From Euzebyales bacterium (GTDB lineage Bacteria > Actinomycetota > Nitriliruptoria > Euzebyales > JAHELV01), in NCBI GenBank assembly GCA_036374135.1, contig DASUUK010000067.1, positions 1 through 62,238 on the forward strand: 62,238 bases of DNA, read 5' to 3'. Made by a program: the position numbers and the translations under genes. Below the pieces are notes generated by a model. It was given only the letters and a program-made list of their open reading frames with translations, did no database searches and was not told the origin of the DNA. The first letter of the stretch is position 1, and every line of letters begins with the position of its first letter. Of the stretch, positions 9,391 through 18,249 are shown piece after piece.

Positions 9391-9740
9391 TGACGGCGCG
9401 GGGGCGCTCAACGTCGACATCACGGTCCTCCTCTTCTCACCGGCGCACCCTGGCCGGTACGTCGGCCTTCGCAGGCACGTCGACGCCTGCTCCTGCAGTC
9501 GGCCCGCGGCCGGAGCTCAGCATGACCGTGCCCGCCGGGTTCGCCACTGCGCGCGTCGGACCGCATTCCGGGTCGACGTCCGGTCGTGATCCGCCGACCG
9601 GGTCAGAACGCGAGGCGTCGTCGACCGGTGTGACGCCCGGAGACGTCGTCAGACGGCACGCGAACGCCGTCTTCCTAAACGAATCGCCCCCGTCCGCTCG
9701 AGCGACACACGGAACTGCCCGCACCCGGAAGGAGAGAGTC

Positions 9741-9831
9741 TTGAAGCGATCCGCCGTCTTGACCGCACTGTTGATCGCGTGCCTGCTCGTTCCCGCCACG
9801 CCCGCCAGGCCGCCACCTCCACACGAAGGAC
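9741..9831 (+). other. Signal-peptide segment cut off from the next gene by a frameshift
   Basis: AAGGAGAG followed 5 bases later by TTG (9741) starts LKRSAVLTALLIACLLVPAT, a textbook signal peptide with a basic N-region and a hydrophobic core. This frame then runs into nonsense (RPPPPHEGRALR). The secreted-looking protein at 9832 continues one base out of phase (reading HLHTKDVLYGPYT). A single indel near 9800 would restore one secreted protein of about 298 aa. The sequence cannot say whether this is a real mutation or a sequencing error. Confidence 0.65.
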
Positions 9832-10638
9832 GTGCTCTACGGGCCCTACACCATTCCGGCGGCCTCTGACCTGGGCCCCGGAAAGGTCGACAAGCTGAAG
9901 CTTGCGGTGCGACGGCCTTGCGTCGGCTGTTACATCACGTCGTTCACGCCGGATCTGGTCTATGCCGACGGAACGCCCGCGACGATGGACACAGGCGCCA
10001 TGCTGCACCACTTCGTGCTGACGAACCAGGCGCGAAGCGATGCGACCTGCCGCAACTCCTGGCTGGGACTGGCGGGTGAACGGTTTTTCGCATCCGGCGA
10101 CGAGCGCACCGCGATCACCTTCCCAGCCGGATATGGCTATCGCGTCCGCTGGTATGACTCCTGGCACCTGCTCGTCGATCTCATGAATCACTCGCCCGAA
10201 GCCAAGACCGTGTATATCAAGGTGACCTACACCTATCGCCAACCCTGGGAGTCGGTGAAGCCACTGAAGCCGGTGTGGCTCGACATAGACCAGTGTGGGG
10301 ACTCGGAATACTCGATACCGGCCGGACCATCGGACAAGCACTGGGATTGGAATGTCAACGTACCCGGCAAGGTCGTGGCAATGATCGGACACGTCCACGG
10401 CCATGGAGTCGCAGTCGAGGCCACGAACGAGAGTAGAGGCGGTAGGTCCATCTGCCTGTCCAAAGCCACGCTGGATTCAACTGACACCCATCGTGTCCTA
10501 GAGATGTCCACATGCACCGGTGACCCGCTCGCGGTGGTGAAATCGGGACAAGTCGTGCGCCTCCACAGCATGTACGACAGTCCTCAGCCCGCTGACGACG
10601 TCATGGGCATCATGCTCGCATACATCAACCCCAACTGA
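9832..10638 (+). CDS. Probable secreted protein with PHM-like copper-site pattern (5' frameshift)
   Basis: A 268-aa frame (nominal GTG start) that looks like the mature part of an exported protein. PGKVDKLKLAV and DLVYADGTPA...MLHHFVL resemble the N-terminal sandwich of SURNod19/peptidylglycine-monooxygenase-like proteins. Candidate copper ligands: H59-H60 (LHHFV), H112 or H120, an HVHGH cluster at 187-191, and M258/M261 near the end. That order (HH, H, HxH, M) is that of type II copper monooxygenases. Several cysteines could form disulfides. GC is visibly lower than in flanking genes, suggesting transfer. The domain assignment is an inference from motif order. Confidence 0.55.
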   Translation: MLYGPYTIPAASDLGPGKVDKLKLAVRRPCVGCYITSFTPDLVYADGTPATMDTGAMLHHFVLTNQARSDATCRNSWLGLAGERFFASGDERTAITFPAGYGYRVRWYDSWHLLVDLMNHSPEAKTVYIKVTYTYRQPWESVKPLKPVWLDIDQCGDSEYSIPAGPSDKHWDWNVNVPGKVVAMIGHVHGHGVAVEATNESRGGRSICLSKATLDSTDTHRVLEMSTCTGDPLAVVKSGQVVRLHSMYDSPQPADDVMGIMLAYINPN

Positions 10639-10660
10639 CCACGGCCCAGTGCGCTACCAG

Positions 10661-10695
10661 GTCCAGCCTTTGCTCTGATGGAGCAGAGGCTGGAC
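10661..10695 (+). terminator. Hairpin terminator after the secreted protein gene
   Basis: GTCCAGCCTTTGCTC (10661-10675) pairs with GAGCAGAGGCTGGAC (10681-10695) over 15 bp with one G-T pair and a 5-base loop. It starts 22 bases after the upstream stop codon. No T-run follows, as is common in high-GC actinobacteria. Confidence 0.65.
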
Positions 10696-10906
10696 CGGCG
10701 TCCAGGTCTGGACTGTGCTGGCCCCGCTGCGTCAGTACAAGGCCGAGTCAAGCTCGACCGCGAGATCCACCACAAGGCGGCCGACACTCCGCGCCAATCT
10801 GTGCGGTGCGGCGCTCCACAGGGCACAGCAATCAGTAGCTGGCCGATAGCATGCTGCAAGTCACCACGGCTCACCGACGATCACCGTACGTCCGGAGGAG
10901 CGCCCG

Positions 10907-12025
10907 ATGTCCAGCACCGTTCGGGCGACGAGCGCGCAGGGCGCGACCTTCGTCGAGCTGTTCTTCGACCTGGTCTTCGTGTTCGCCGTCACGCAGGTGG
11001 CGGGGGTCCTGCGCGAACACCTGACGGTGACGGGCCTCGTCGAGGCGACCTTCGTCTTCTGGCTGGTGTGGTGGGCGTGGACGCAGTTCACGTGGACGCT
11101 CAACGCCGCTGACACCGAGCACCCGCGCATCGAACTGCTCACGATGACCGCCGTCGGCGCGGCCTTCCTGATGGCGGTCACGGTGCCGGACGTCTTCGAG
11201 GCGAGCGGATGGTGGTTCGCCGGCTCCTACATCCTCGTGCGCGTGCTGGGCATCGCCGGCCAGTGGTGGGTGTCGGCCGGTGACGCCGAGTGGCGGGCCG
11301 CCATCCGCACCTGGACGATGCTGTCGACGGCGGGACTGGTGGCCATATCCGCCGCCGCGGTCGCACCACCGGAGAACCGCCTCGCCCTGCTGGCTGCTGC
11401 CGTCGCCATCGACGTGTTCTCGGCGACGCGCGCCGGCGGGGGCGAGTGGCGGCTGTTCACCGGGCACTTCGCGGAGCGGCACGGACTGTTCGTCATCATC
11501 GCGCTCGGCGAGTCACTGATCGCGGCGGGCGTCGGCGCGCGGGACCTGCCGCGCTCGGCGACGCTGGCCGCGGTGGTCGTCCCCGCGGTCATCGGCGTGT
11601 GCGCCCTGTGGTGGACGTACTTCGCGCACGCCAGGGACCGTCTCGAACAGGCGATGGAGGCGACGCCGGCGCCAAACCGGGCGCGGTACGCGCGAGACGT
11701 CTACTCCTTCCTGCACTTCCCGATCATCGGCGGTGTCGTCGGGTTCGCGGTGGCCATGGAGGAGGCCGTGGCGCATCCCGCCGACCACCTGGAACCCGGT
11801 GCGGCACTGGCGCTGTTGATCGGTGCGGCACTGTTCATCGGCGGGACCGGCCTGGCGCTGCTGCGCGCCGGTGCCGGGCGCCCGGTGGTGCGGGCCGGTG
11901 CGCTGGTCGCGCTCGCGGCCCTCTATCCACCGGTGGTCGCATGGCCACCGGCCGCCGCGTTGACAGCCGTCGCCGCCGTGGTGGTCACCGTCGCCGTCGC
12001 CGAGCAACGGGCGGGCCGCGCCTGA
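10907..12025 (+). CDS. ltrA: Low-temperature-requirement A (LtrA) family membrane protein
   Basis: Integral membrane protein of 372 aa with about ten hydrophobic segments. The LtrA opening is clear: ATFVELFFDLVFVFAVTQVA, then FWLVWWAWTQFTWTLNAADTE. The second half has FVIIALGESLIAAGVG, another family hallmark, and WWTYFAHA. Function is not established biochemically; the name comes from a cold-sensitive Listeria mutant. SD-like GGAGG lies upstream of the ATG (CGGAGGAGCGCCCG). Transcribed alone or with the peroxiredoxin 77 bases downstream. Confidence 0.88.
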   Translation: MSSTVRATSAQGATFVELFFDLVFVFAVTQVAGVLREHLTVTGLVEATFVFWLVWWAWTQFTWTLNAADTEHPRIELLTMTAVGAAFLMAVTVPDVFEASGWWFAGSYILVRVLGIAGQWWVSAGDAEWRAAIRTWTMLSTAGLVAISAAAVAPPENRLALLAAAVAIDVFSATRAGGGEWRLFTGHFAERHGLFVIIALGESLIAAGVGARDLPRSATLAAVVVPAVIGVCALWWTYFAHARDRLEQAMEATPAPNRARYARDVYSFLHFPIIGGVVGFAVAMEEAVAHPADHLEPGAALALLIGAALFIGGTGLALLRAGAGRPVVRAGALVALAALYPPVVAWPPAAALTAVAAVVVTVAVAEQRAGRA

Positions 12026-12102
12026 TCCCGCGGCGGCCGTATGCTCCATGCGCGCGGCCGACCGCCGGCCGGTTCCTGACGTCGCAGCGATCGGGCACGA
12101 CC

Positions 12103-12555
12103 ATGAGCGACCTGTCCTTCACTCTCGCCGACCACCGTGGAGTCCCCGTGTCCAGCGGTGACCTCGCCGGGCGGCACCTCCTCGTCTTCTTCTACCCGAA
12201 GGCGATGACGCCGGGATGCACCGGCGAGGCGTGCGACTTCCGCGACCGCTACGAGGTGTTCACCGAGGCCGGTTACGCCATCGTCGGCATCAGCCCCGAT
12301 CCGCCTGCGGACAACGCCGAGTTCGCGTCCACGTACGACCTGCCGTTCCCGCTGCTGTCGGATCCCGACCACGAGGTCGCATCACGCTACGGGGCATGGG
12401 GCACGAAGAAGAACTACGGGCGCGAGTACGAGGGGCTGATCCGCTCGACGTTCGTGCTGGGACCGGACGGAGCACTCGAGCACGAGTGGCGCAACGTCCG
12501 CGCGAAGGGGCACGTCGCGCGCGTGGCACGTGACCTGGGGCTGAGCGAGGAGTGA
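12103..12555 (+). CDS. bcp: Peroxiredoxin, Bcp/PrxQ type
   Basis: Thiol peroxidase of 150 aa that reduces hydroperoxides in the cytoplasm. The peroxidatic cysteine is in MTPGCTGEACDFRD, and the second Cys five residues later is the usual Bcp resolving position. FFYPKAMTPGC, VGISPDP and RSTFVLGPDG are family landmarks. The frame is open upstream, but the thioredoxin-fold N-terminus begins at this ATG (MSDLSFTLADHRG). It ends 4 bases before the acetoacetyl-CoA synthetase start, so the two genes are probably cotranscribed. Confidence 0.92.
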   Translation: MSDLSFTLADHRGVPVSSGDLAGRHLLVFFYPKAMTPGCTGEACDFRDRYEVFTEAGYAIVGISPDPPADNAEFASTYDLPFPLLSDPDHEVASRYGAWGTKKNYGREYEGLIRSTFVLGPDGALEHEWRNVRAKGHVARVARDLGLSEE

Positions 12556-12559
12556 CCCG

Positions 12560-14536
12560 ATGACGACGCCGACGGCCGGGAGTGATCCCGACGTGCTGTG
12601 GTCGCCGGCCGACGACGCGTGGGAGGCGACGCAGATCGGTGCGTTCGCCCGCACCGTGGGCGACCGCCACGGTGTCGGGCCGGGCGATTACGATGCCCTG
12701 TGGCGGTGGTCTGTCGACGACCCCGACGCGTTCTGGCGTGCGGTCATCGATCACTTCGCGGTGCGCTTCCACGACGAGCCGTCACAGATCCGTCGTGGTG
12801 AGCAGATGCCGGGTACGTCGTGGTGTCCGGGCGCGACGCTGAACTACGCCGAGCACGCACTGCGCCACGCCGACGGCGACCACACCGCGATCGTCGCGCG
12901 ATCGCAGACCCGGGATCCGGAGCGCTGGACGTACGCGGAACTGCGCGACGCCGTCGCGCGTGCCACAGCCGGTCTGCGGCGCCTCGGCGTCGGGCACGGC
13001 GACCGTGTCGCGGCGTACCTGCCGAACATCCCCGAGACGATCGTCGCGTTCCTGGCGACGGCGAGCATCGGCGCGATCTGGTCGTCGTGCGCGCCGGAGT
13101 TCGGCGTGACATCGGTGATCGACCGCCTCGAGCAGATCGCCCCGAAGGTGCTGCTCGTGGTCGACGGCTACCGCTACGGCGAACGCGCGGTCGACCGCGC
13201 CGCGGAGGTCGCGGCGATCCGTGACGCGCTGCCGACGCTCGAGCACACCGTCGTGCTCGGCTACCTCGACCGCGCGGCCAACGTCCCGGATGCCGTCAGC
13301 TGGGACGCCCTCGTGGCCGAGCCGGCAGAGCTGACCTTCTCGCCGGTGACGTTCGATCATCCGCTGTACATCCTGTTCTCCTCGGGTACGACCGGCATCC
13401 CCAAGGCGATCGTCCACGGGCACGGGGGCATCACCCTCGAGCACCTCAAGATCCTCGGTCTGCACCACGACCTCGGTCCCGACGACACGTTCTTCTGGTT
13501 CACCACCACCGGCTGGATGATGTGGAACTTCCTCGTCTCGGGGCTGTTGATGGGATCGACGCTGGTCCTGTTCGACGGCGACCCCGCACATCCGGACCTC
13601 ACCACGTTGTGGAGGCTGGCGGACGAGGCCGGCATCACCGTGTTCGGCGTGTCTGCGCCGTACCTGATGACCTGCCGGACGCAGGAGCTGACGCCGGGCG
13701 CGGACCATGACCTGTCGCGGCTGCGCCAGATCGGCTCCACCGGCGCACCGCTGCCGCCCGAGGGCTTCGATTGGTGCGTGGAGCACGTCGGCGCCGGGGT
13801 GCAGGTCGCGTCGGTATCGGGGGGGACCGACATGTGCACGGCGTTCGTGGGCGCGTCCCCGGTCACACCGGTCTGGGCGGGCGAGATCTCGTGCCGTTGC
13901 CTCGGGGCGCACGTGGAGGCGTACGACGCCGACGGTCGGCCGGTGATCGGCGAGCGCGGTGAGCTGGTCATCACCGCTCCCATGCCATCGATGCCGGTGG
14001 GGTTCTGGGGCGACGACGACGGGTCGCGGTACCGCGACGCGTACTTCGACGTCTATCCGGGCGTCTGGCGGCACGGCGACTGGATCCGGATCACCGAACG
14101 CGGCAGTTGCGTGATCACCGGCCGGTCCGATGCGACGCTGAACCGCGGGGGCGTGCGCATGGGGACCAGCGAGTTCTACCGCGTGGTCGAGGACCTGCCG
14201 GACGTGGCCGACGCGCTCGTGGTCCACCTCGAGGACCGGGCCGGTGGAGCGGGCACCCTGCTGCTGTTCGTGGTGCCGGCCGGGGATCGCCATCTGGACG
14301 CCGAGTTGCGCGACAGGATCCGCAGCCACATCCGATCGCGGCTGTCGCCCCGCCACGTGCCCGACGAGCTGCATGCGGTGCCGGCCGTCCCGCGGACGCT
14401 GTCGGGCAAGAAGCTCGAGGTGCCGGTCAAGCGGCTGTTCGCCGGCGCGTCCCTCGATGACGTCGCCAGCGAGGGCGCGCTGGCCAACCCCGAGTCACTC
14501 GACGCCTACGAGCGCCTCGCGCACGAGGGGCGCTGA
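12560..14536 (+). CDS. aacS: Acetoacetyl-CoA synthetase (acetoacetate-CoA ligase)
   Basis: AMP-forming acyl-CoA synthetase of 658 aa, full length for the acetoacetate subgroup. The ATP-binding loop FSSGTTGIPKAIVHG is near 273-287 and the catalytic Lys motif TLSGKKLEVPVK near 612-623. The subgroup-type N-terminus (VLWSPADDAWEATQIGAFAR) and TGWMMWNFLVSGLLMGSTLV support acetoacetate rather than acetate. It activates acetoacetate for sterol, polyhydroxyalkanoate or energy metabolism. It ends 7 bases before the convergent gene at 14544. Confidence 0.88.
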   Translation: MTTPTAGSDPDVLWSPADDAWEATQIGAFARTVGDRHGVGPGDYDALWRWSVDDPDAFWRAVIDHFAVRFHDEPSQIRRGEQMPGTSWCPGATLNYAEHALRHADGDHTAIVARSQTRDPERWTYAELRDAVARATAGLRRLGVGHGDRVAAYLPNIPETIVAFLATASIGAIWSSCAPEFGVTSVIDRLEQIAPKVLLVVDGYRYGERAVDRAAEVAAIRDALPTLEHTVVLGYLDRAANVPDAVSWDALVAEPAELTFSPVTFDHPLYILFSSGTTGIPKAIVHGHGGITLEHLKILGLHHDLGPDDTFFWFTTTGWMMWNFLVSGLLMGSTLVLFDGDPAHPDLTTLWRLADEAGITVFGVSAPYLMTCRTQELTPGADHDLSRLRQIGSTGAPLPPEGFDWCVEHVGAGVQVASVSGGTDMCTAFVGASPVTPVWAGEISCRCLGAHVEAYDADGRPVIGERGELVITAPMPSMPVGFWGDDDGSRYRDAYFDVYPGVWRHGDWIRITERGSCVITGRSDATLNRGGVRMGTSEFYRVVEDLPDVADALVVHLEDRAGGAGTLLLFVVPAGDRHLDAELRDRIRSHIRSRLSPRHVPDELHAVPAVPRTLSGKKLEVPVKRLFAGASLDDVASEGALANPESLDAYERLAHEGR

Positions 14537-14543
14537 ACCGGTC

Positions 14544-15077
14544 CTACGGCAACGCGCGGCAGGACGCCAGGGCGTGGCGGACGACCCGGTCGTGGCCCTG
14601 CGACATCTCGGACACCACCGCGCTGGACGTGACCTCCTTGACGGTCAGCCACGCGAAGTCGAGCGCGTCCTTGGCGGGACGGCACTCACCGTTGACAGGC
14701 ACGACATAGGCAAGGCTGACGGTGTGCTGGCGCGGGTCGTGGAACCCGCTCCGCTGCGGATCGGGGAAGTACTCGATCACGGTGAACGGGGTGATCGATG
14801 CCGGCAGCGACGGATCGCAATCCGGTCCGAGGTCCTTGGTCAGGTGGCGCCACAGCGCCTCCCGCACGGTCTCGCCACGCAGGATCCGTCCCGTGACGAT
14901 CGCGCGGCTGACGGTCGTGTCGGGCAGCGCGCGCAGCAGCAGCCCCACCTTCTCGATCTGCCCGAGGTGGTCCAGTCGCACGGGGACCGCGTCGATGCCA
15001 ACCATCGGCACCCGCTCTCGGACCCATGCCAGGTCCTCTTCGGCCAACCAACTCGGCGTGGTCGAGATGTCGTGCAC
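14544..15077 (-). CDS. DUF4916 / NUDIX-like protein
   Basis: A 177-aa protein starting at GTG 15077 (VHDISTTPSWLAEEDLAWVR). VPMVGIDAVPVRLDHLGQIEKVGLL and RGETVREALWRHLTKDLGPD fit the actinobacterial DUF4916 family, which has a NUDIX-type fold. Its NUDIX box is degenerate (RETVREALWRHLTKDLG), so hydrolase activity is doubtful. A much longer ORF in this frame runs to 16502, but the extra part is antisense to the acyl-CoA dehydrogenase. AAGGA lies 11 bases upstream of the GTG. Confidence 0.7.
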   Translation of the reverse strand: MHDISTTPSWLAEEDLAWVRERVPMVGIDAVPVRLDHLGQIEKVGLLLRALPDTTVSRAIVTGRILRGETVREALWRHLTKDLGPDCDPSLPASITPFTVIEYFPDPQRSGFHDPRQHTVSLAYVVPVNGECRPAKDALDFAWLTVKEVTSSAVVSEMSQGHDRVVRHALASCRALP

Positions 15078-15260
15078 CTTCGCGGTCCTTGGTCGTCCGG
15101 TGGGTGTCGGCAGACGTCGCGGTCGCCAACAACCTAACGGCGCGCGCCCCGGCGCTGCGCCCCGGTTGTGGACGACCAGCGCCGGCCGCTTCCGGGCGGC
15201 CGGCACGCGACCTATCGTAGTGTGCGCTGACCGGAGGTCCGAACGACCGGAGAGGGCGGC

Positions 15261-16406
15261 ATGCGCCGGACGATCTTCGAGCCCGAGCACGAGAGCCTGC
15301 GGGGCGTCGTGCGCGACTTCGTGGCCGACCGTGTCGTCGACCACTTCGACGACATGGACGCCAAGGGCATGATCGACCGCCGGTTGTTCACCGAGGCCGG
15401 CGCGCTCGGGCTGCTCGGGTTCGCCGTTCCCGAGGCGCACGGCGGCGCCGGCGGCGACGACTTCCGGTTCAACGCGGTCGTCATCGAGGAGTTCGCTCGA
15501 GCCGGCGCGAACAGCGTGGGGCTGTCGTTCAGCCTCATCAACGACATGGTGCTGCCCTACCTGCTGGATCTCGCGGACGACGAGCAGCAGGCGCGCTGGC
15601 TGCCCGGGGTGACGAGCGGCGACACCGTGCTGGCCGTGGCGATGACCGAGCCGGGCGCCGGCAGCGACCTGGCGGGGATAAGCACACGTGCCGAGCGTGA
15701 CGGCGACCACTACGTGGTCAACGGGTCGAAGACCTTCATCTCCAACGGCCAGCACGCCGACCTCGTGGTCACCGCGTGCCGGACCGGCGAGGACCGGCAC
15801 AAGGGGCTGACGCTGCTGGTCGTCGACGCCGGGACGCCGGGGTTCTCGCGGGGGCGCAACCTGCACAAGCTCGGGCTGCACGCGCAGGACACGAGCGAGC
15901 TGTCGTTCACCGACGCACGCGTGCCGGTGGCCGACCGGCTCGGTGCGGAGGGCGACGCGTTCGGCGCGCTCGTGTCGCACCTGCCCCAGGAGCGGCTGGC
16001 GATCGCGGTCAGCGCCGTTGCGGCGGCCGAGGGTGTCCTGGAGCGCACGCTGGACTACGTCAAGGAGCGCACGGCGTTCGGCGCACCGATCGGGTCCTTC
16101 CAGCACAACCGTTTCACCCTGGCGGAGCTCGACACCGAGATCGCCTTCGCCCGGGCGTTCATCGATGCGTGCATCGCCGCGCTCGTCGACGGCGAGCTGA
16201 CCCCGGAGGACGCCGCAAAGGCGAAGTGGTGGGCGACGGAGCTGCAGGTTCGGGTGGCGGACCGCTGCCTGCAGCTGCACGGCGGGTACGGCTACATGCG
16301 CGAGTACCAGATCAGCCGCGACTTCGCGGATGCGCGCGTGCAGACGATCTACGGGGGCACGACCGAGATCATGAAGGAGATCATCGGGCGCGGACTCGGG
16401 CTGTGA
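15261..16406 (+). CDS. Acyl-CoA dehydrogenase
   Basis: FAD flavoenzyme of 381 aa catalysing alpha,beta-desaturation of an acyl-CoA. FAD-binding VAMTEPGAGSDLAGI and YVVNGSKTFISNG are present, as is the C-terminal QLHGGYGYMREY and TIYGGTTEIMKEIIGR. The MCAD-type catalytic Glu (YEGT) is Gly here. The base is more likely E244 in LPQERLAIA, the position used by isovaleryl- and long-chain dehydrogenases. The stop overlaps the next start by 4 bases (GTGA), so it is coupled to the CoA transferase. Likely role: branched-chain or long-chain acyl-CoA breakdown. Confidence 0.9.
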   Translation: MRRTIFEPEHESLRGVVRDFVADRVVDHFDDMDAKGMIDRRLFTEAGALGLLGFAVPEAHGGAGGDDFRFNAVVIEEFARAGANSVGLSFSLINDMVLPYLLDLADDEQQARWLPGVTSGDTVLAVAMTEPGAGSDLAGISTRAERDGDHYVVNGSKTFISNGQHADLVVTACRTGEDRHKGLTLLVVDAGTPGFSRGRNLHKLGLHAQDTSELSFTDARVPVADRLGAEGDAFGALVSHLPQERLAIAVSAVAAAEGVLERTLDYVKERTAFGAPIGSFQHNRFTLAELDTEIAFARAFIDACIAALVDGELTPEDAAKAKWWATELQVRVADRCLQLHGGYGYMREYQISRDFADARVQTIYGGTTEIMKEIIGRGLGL

Positions 16407-17539
16407 GCGAATCCGACGCGCCGTCGCAGGCGCGCCGGTCGGGCAGAGGACCGCTCGACGGGATTCGCGTGCTGGAGCTGGCGGGGCTGGGGCCCGCGCC
16501 ATTCGGCTGCATGCTGCTGGCAGACCTCGGTGCGCACGTGCTCCGCGTCGAACGGCCGGGCGGCGGCACCGCGCTGCTGCCCGCCCGTCACGAGGTGACC
16601 AACCGTGGTCGCGCCTCGGTCACCATCGACCTGCGTGACGACGACGGAACCGCACAGGTGCTGGATCTCGTCGACCGCGCCGACGCGCTGGTCGAGCCGT
16701 TCCGACCGGGCGTCGCGGAACGCCTCGGCGTGGGCCCCGACGTCTGCGCACGACGCAACCCGCGGTTGATCTACGCACGCATGACCGGGTGGGGGCAGCG
16801 CGGCCCGCTCGCGGACCGCGCCGGCCACGATCTGACATATCTCGCGATCTCCGGCGCGCTGTCGCTCATTGGCCCGCCCGGTGGCCGGCCGGCCATCCCA
16901 CTGAACCTGGTGGCCGACTACGGCGGCGGGGGCATGTTGCTGGTCGCGGGCGTGCTGGCTGCCCTGCTCGAACGCTGCCGGTCAGGTCGGGGTCAGGTGC
17001 TCGACGTGGCCATGGTCGACGGCGTGGCCCTGCTGCTCGCGCAGACGTGGAGCTTCCGCAACGCCGGGATGCACACCGATGCCCGTGGGGCCAACCTGCT
17101 GGACGGCGGGGCGCCGTTCTACGACACCTACCTGTGCGCGGACGGCGACCACGTCGCGCTCGCGGCGCTCGAACCGCAGTTCTACGCCACGTTCGTCGAC
17201 GGTGTGGCCGACGTCGCCGACACCTCGGCCTGGCCCGACCGCGACGACACATCGCAGTGGCCACGACTGCGCGCGTGCATCGCGGCCGCGTTCCTGCAGC
17301 ACCCACGGGACGTCTGGGCGGAGCGATTCGCCGGGACCGACGCGTGCGTGGCACCGGTCCTCAGCCTGGACGAGGCGGTCGCACACCCGCATCTGCAGCA
17401 ACGGGGAAGCCACGTGCCATGGGCCGCCGGTGGGCGCCAGCCCGCCGCGGCACCGCGGTTCTCGCGTACTCCCGCGCACGCGGCTGATCGCGTCGACGAC
17501 GATCCCGAGGTGCGCACCGCGTGGGGGCTGGACCCCTGA
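16403..17539 (+). CDS. CaiB/BaiF CoA-transferase family, alpha-methylacyl-CoA racemase-like
   Basis: Family III CoA-transferase fold, 378 aa, GTG start inside the previous stop. The sequence tracks the racemase subgroup: RVLELAGLGPAPFGCMLLADLGA, NRGRASVTIDL, EPFRPGVAERLGVGPD, GWGQRGPLADRAGHDLTYLA and GGGGMLLVAGVLAAL. Racemases of this group invert 2-methyl-branched acyl-CoAs so that they can enter beta-oxidation. Pairing with the acyl-CoA dehydrogenase fits that role. A transferase role cannot be excluded without the CoA acceptor. Confidence 0.85.
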   Translation: MSESDAPSQARRSGRGPLDGIRVLELAGLGPAPFGCMLLADLGAHVLRVERPGGGTALLPARHEVTNRGRASVTIDLRDDDGTAQVLDLVDRADALVEPFRPGVAERLGVGPDVCARRNPRLIYARMTGWGQRGPLADRAGHDLTYLAISGALSLIGPPGGRPAIPLNLVADYGGGGMLLVAGVLAALLERCRSGRGQVLDVAMVDGVALLLAQTWSFRNAGMHTDARGANLLDGGAPFYDTYLCADGDHVALAALEPQFYATFVDGVADVADTSAWPDRDDTSQWPRLRACIAAAFLQHPRDVWAERFAGTDACVAPVLSLDEAVAHPHLQQRGSHVPWAAGGRQPAAAPRFSRTPAHAADRVDDDPEVRTAWGLDP

Positions 17540-17550
17540 CCGGGCCGCGC

Positions 17551-18249
17551 TCAACCCGTCGCACGTCGATCCTGATCGCGGTCCGGCGCGGAGCGCCACA
17601 CCAGGTAGCTGTAGCCGAAGACGCCGACGGTGAACACCGCCGCCGCGATCGCCAGCGCCGGTGCGCCCACACCACCCGTCACGAGCGCGGACACGACCAG
17701 CAGCAGGCCCAGCACCACCATGGCACGACCCGCGGCACGGTGCGTCCTGCGCCAGGTGTAGTCGCTGGCGAGCGTCCAGGGGGTGCGCACACCGAACAGG
17801 AAGTTGCTGCGGACCTTGGGCAGCCAGTTGCCGATGACGATCAGCAGCACGCCCGCGCCCGCGGCGATGACGCGTGTCGGATCGACGCCGTGACCCAACG
17901 CCGCGGCCACGACCGATGCGTGCACCACCACCAGCAGGCCCAGTGTCGCGTAGTACGCCATCCGGTACGCGCCGGCCGACCGTTGCAGGTTGCGCCGCCG
18001 CGGTTCGATGTGGGGGATCACCATGAGCAACGCGGCCGCGGCGGCCGCGACCGCGACCGTCGTGAACAGGCCGGCCAACCGGCCCGCGTAGCGGTCGACA
18101 TCGCCGGCGGCGTTCCAGTGGATCGGCACGGCGGCGTCAGGGGGCAGTTGTCCGTAGGCCCACAGCGACGCGAGCGCCATGCCGGCCACCAGCGCCCCGC
18201 CGATCGCGACCATCCTCGAGGTGACCACCGGTGGTTCGTCAGCGGACAT
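17551..18249 (-). CDS. SdpI family membrane protein
   Basis: Predicted 232-aa membrane protein with about six hydrophobic segments. It has the SdpI signatures IPIHWNAAGDVDRYAG-like (here VPIHWNAAGDVDRYAG), GNWLPKVRSNFLFGVRTPWTL and WRRTHRAAG. In Bacillus, SdpI is the immunity and signalling partner of the SDP killing peptide; actinobacterial homologues are of unknown role. ATG 18249 has GAGGAG 7 bases upstream and lies inside the end of the ArsR gene (11-base overlap). The two therefore form a translationally coupled sdpR-sdpI-like pair. No toxin precursor is visible nearby. Confidence 0.85.
   Translation of the reverse strand: MSADEPPVVTSRMVAIGGALVAGMALASLWAYGQLPPDAAVPIHWNAAGDVDRYAGRLAGLFTTVAVAAAAAALLMVIPHIEPRRRNLQRSAGAYRMAYYATLGLLVVVHASVVAAALGHGVDPTRVIAAGAGVLLIVIGNWLPKVRSNFLFGVRTPWTLASDYTWRRTHRAAGRAMVVLGLLLVVSALVTGGVGAPALAIAAAVFTVGVFGYSYLVWRSAPDRDQDRRATG

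Noticed and set aside
14544-16502. A 652-aa minus-strand ORF
   Set aside because: Most of it is antisense to the acyl-CoA dehydrogenase; only 14544-15077 has a family match.
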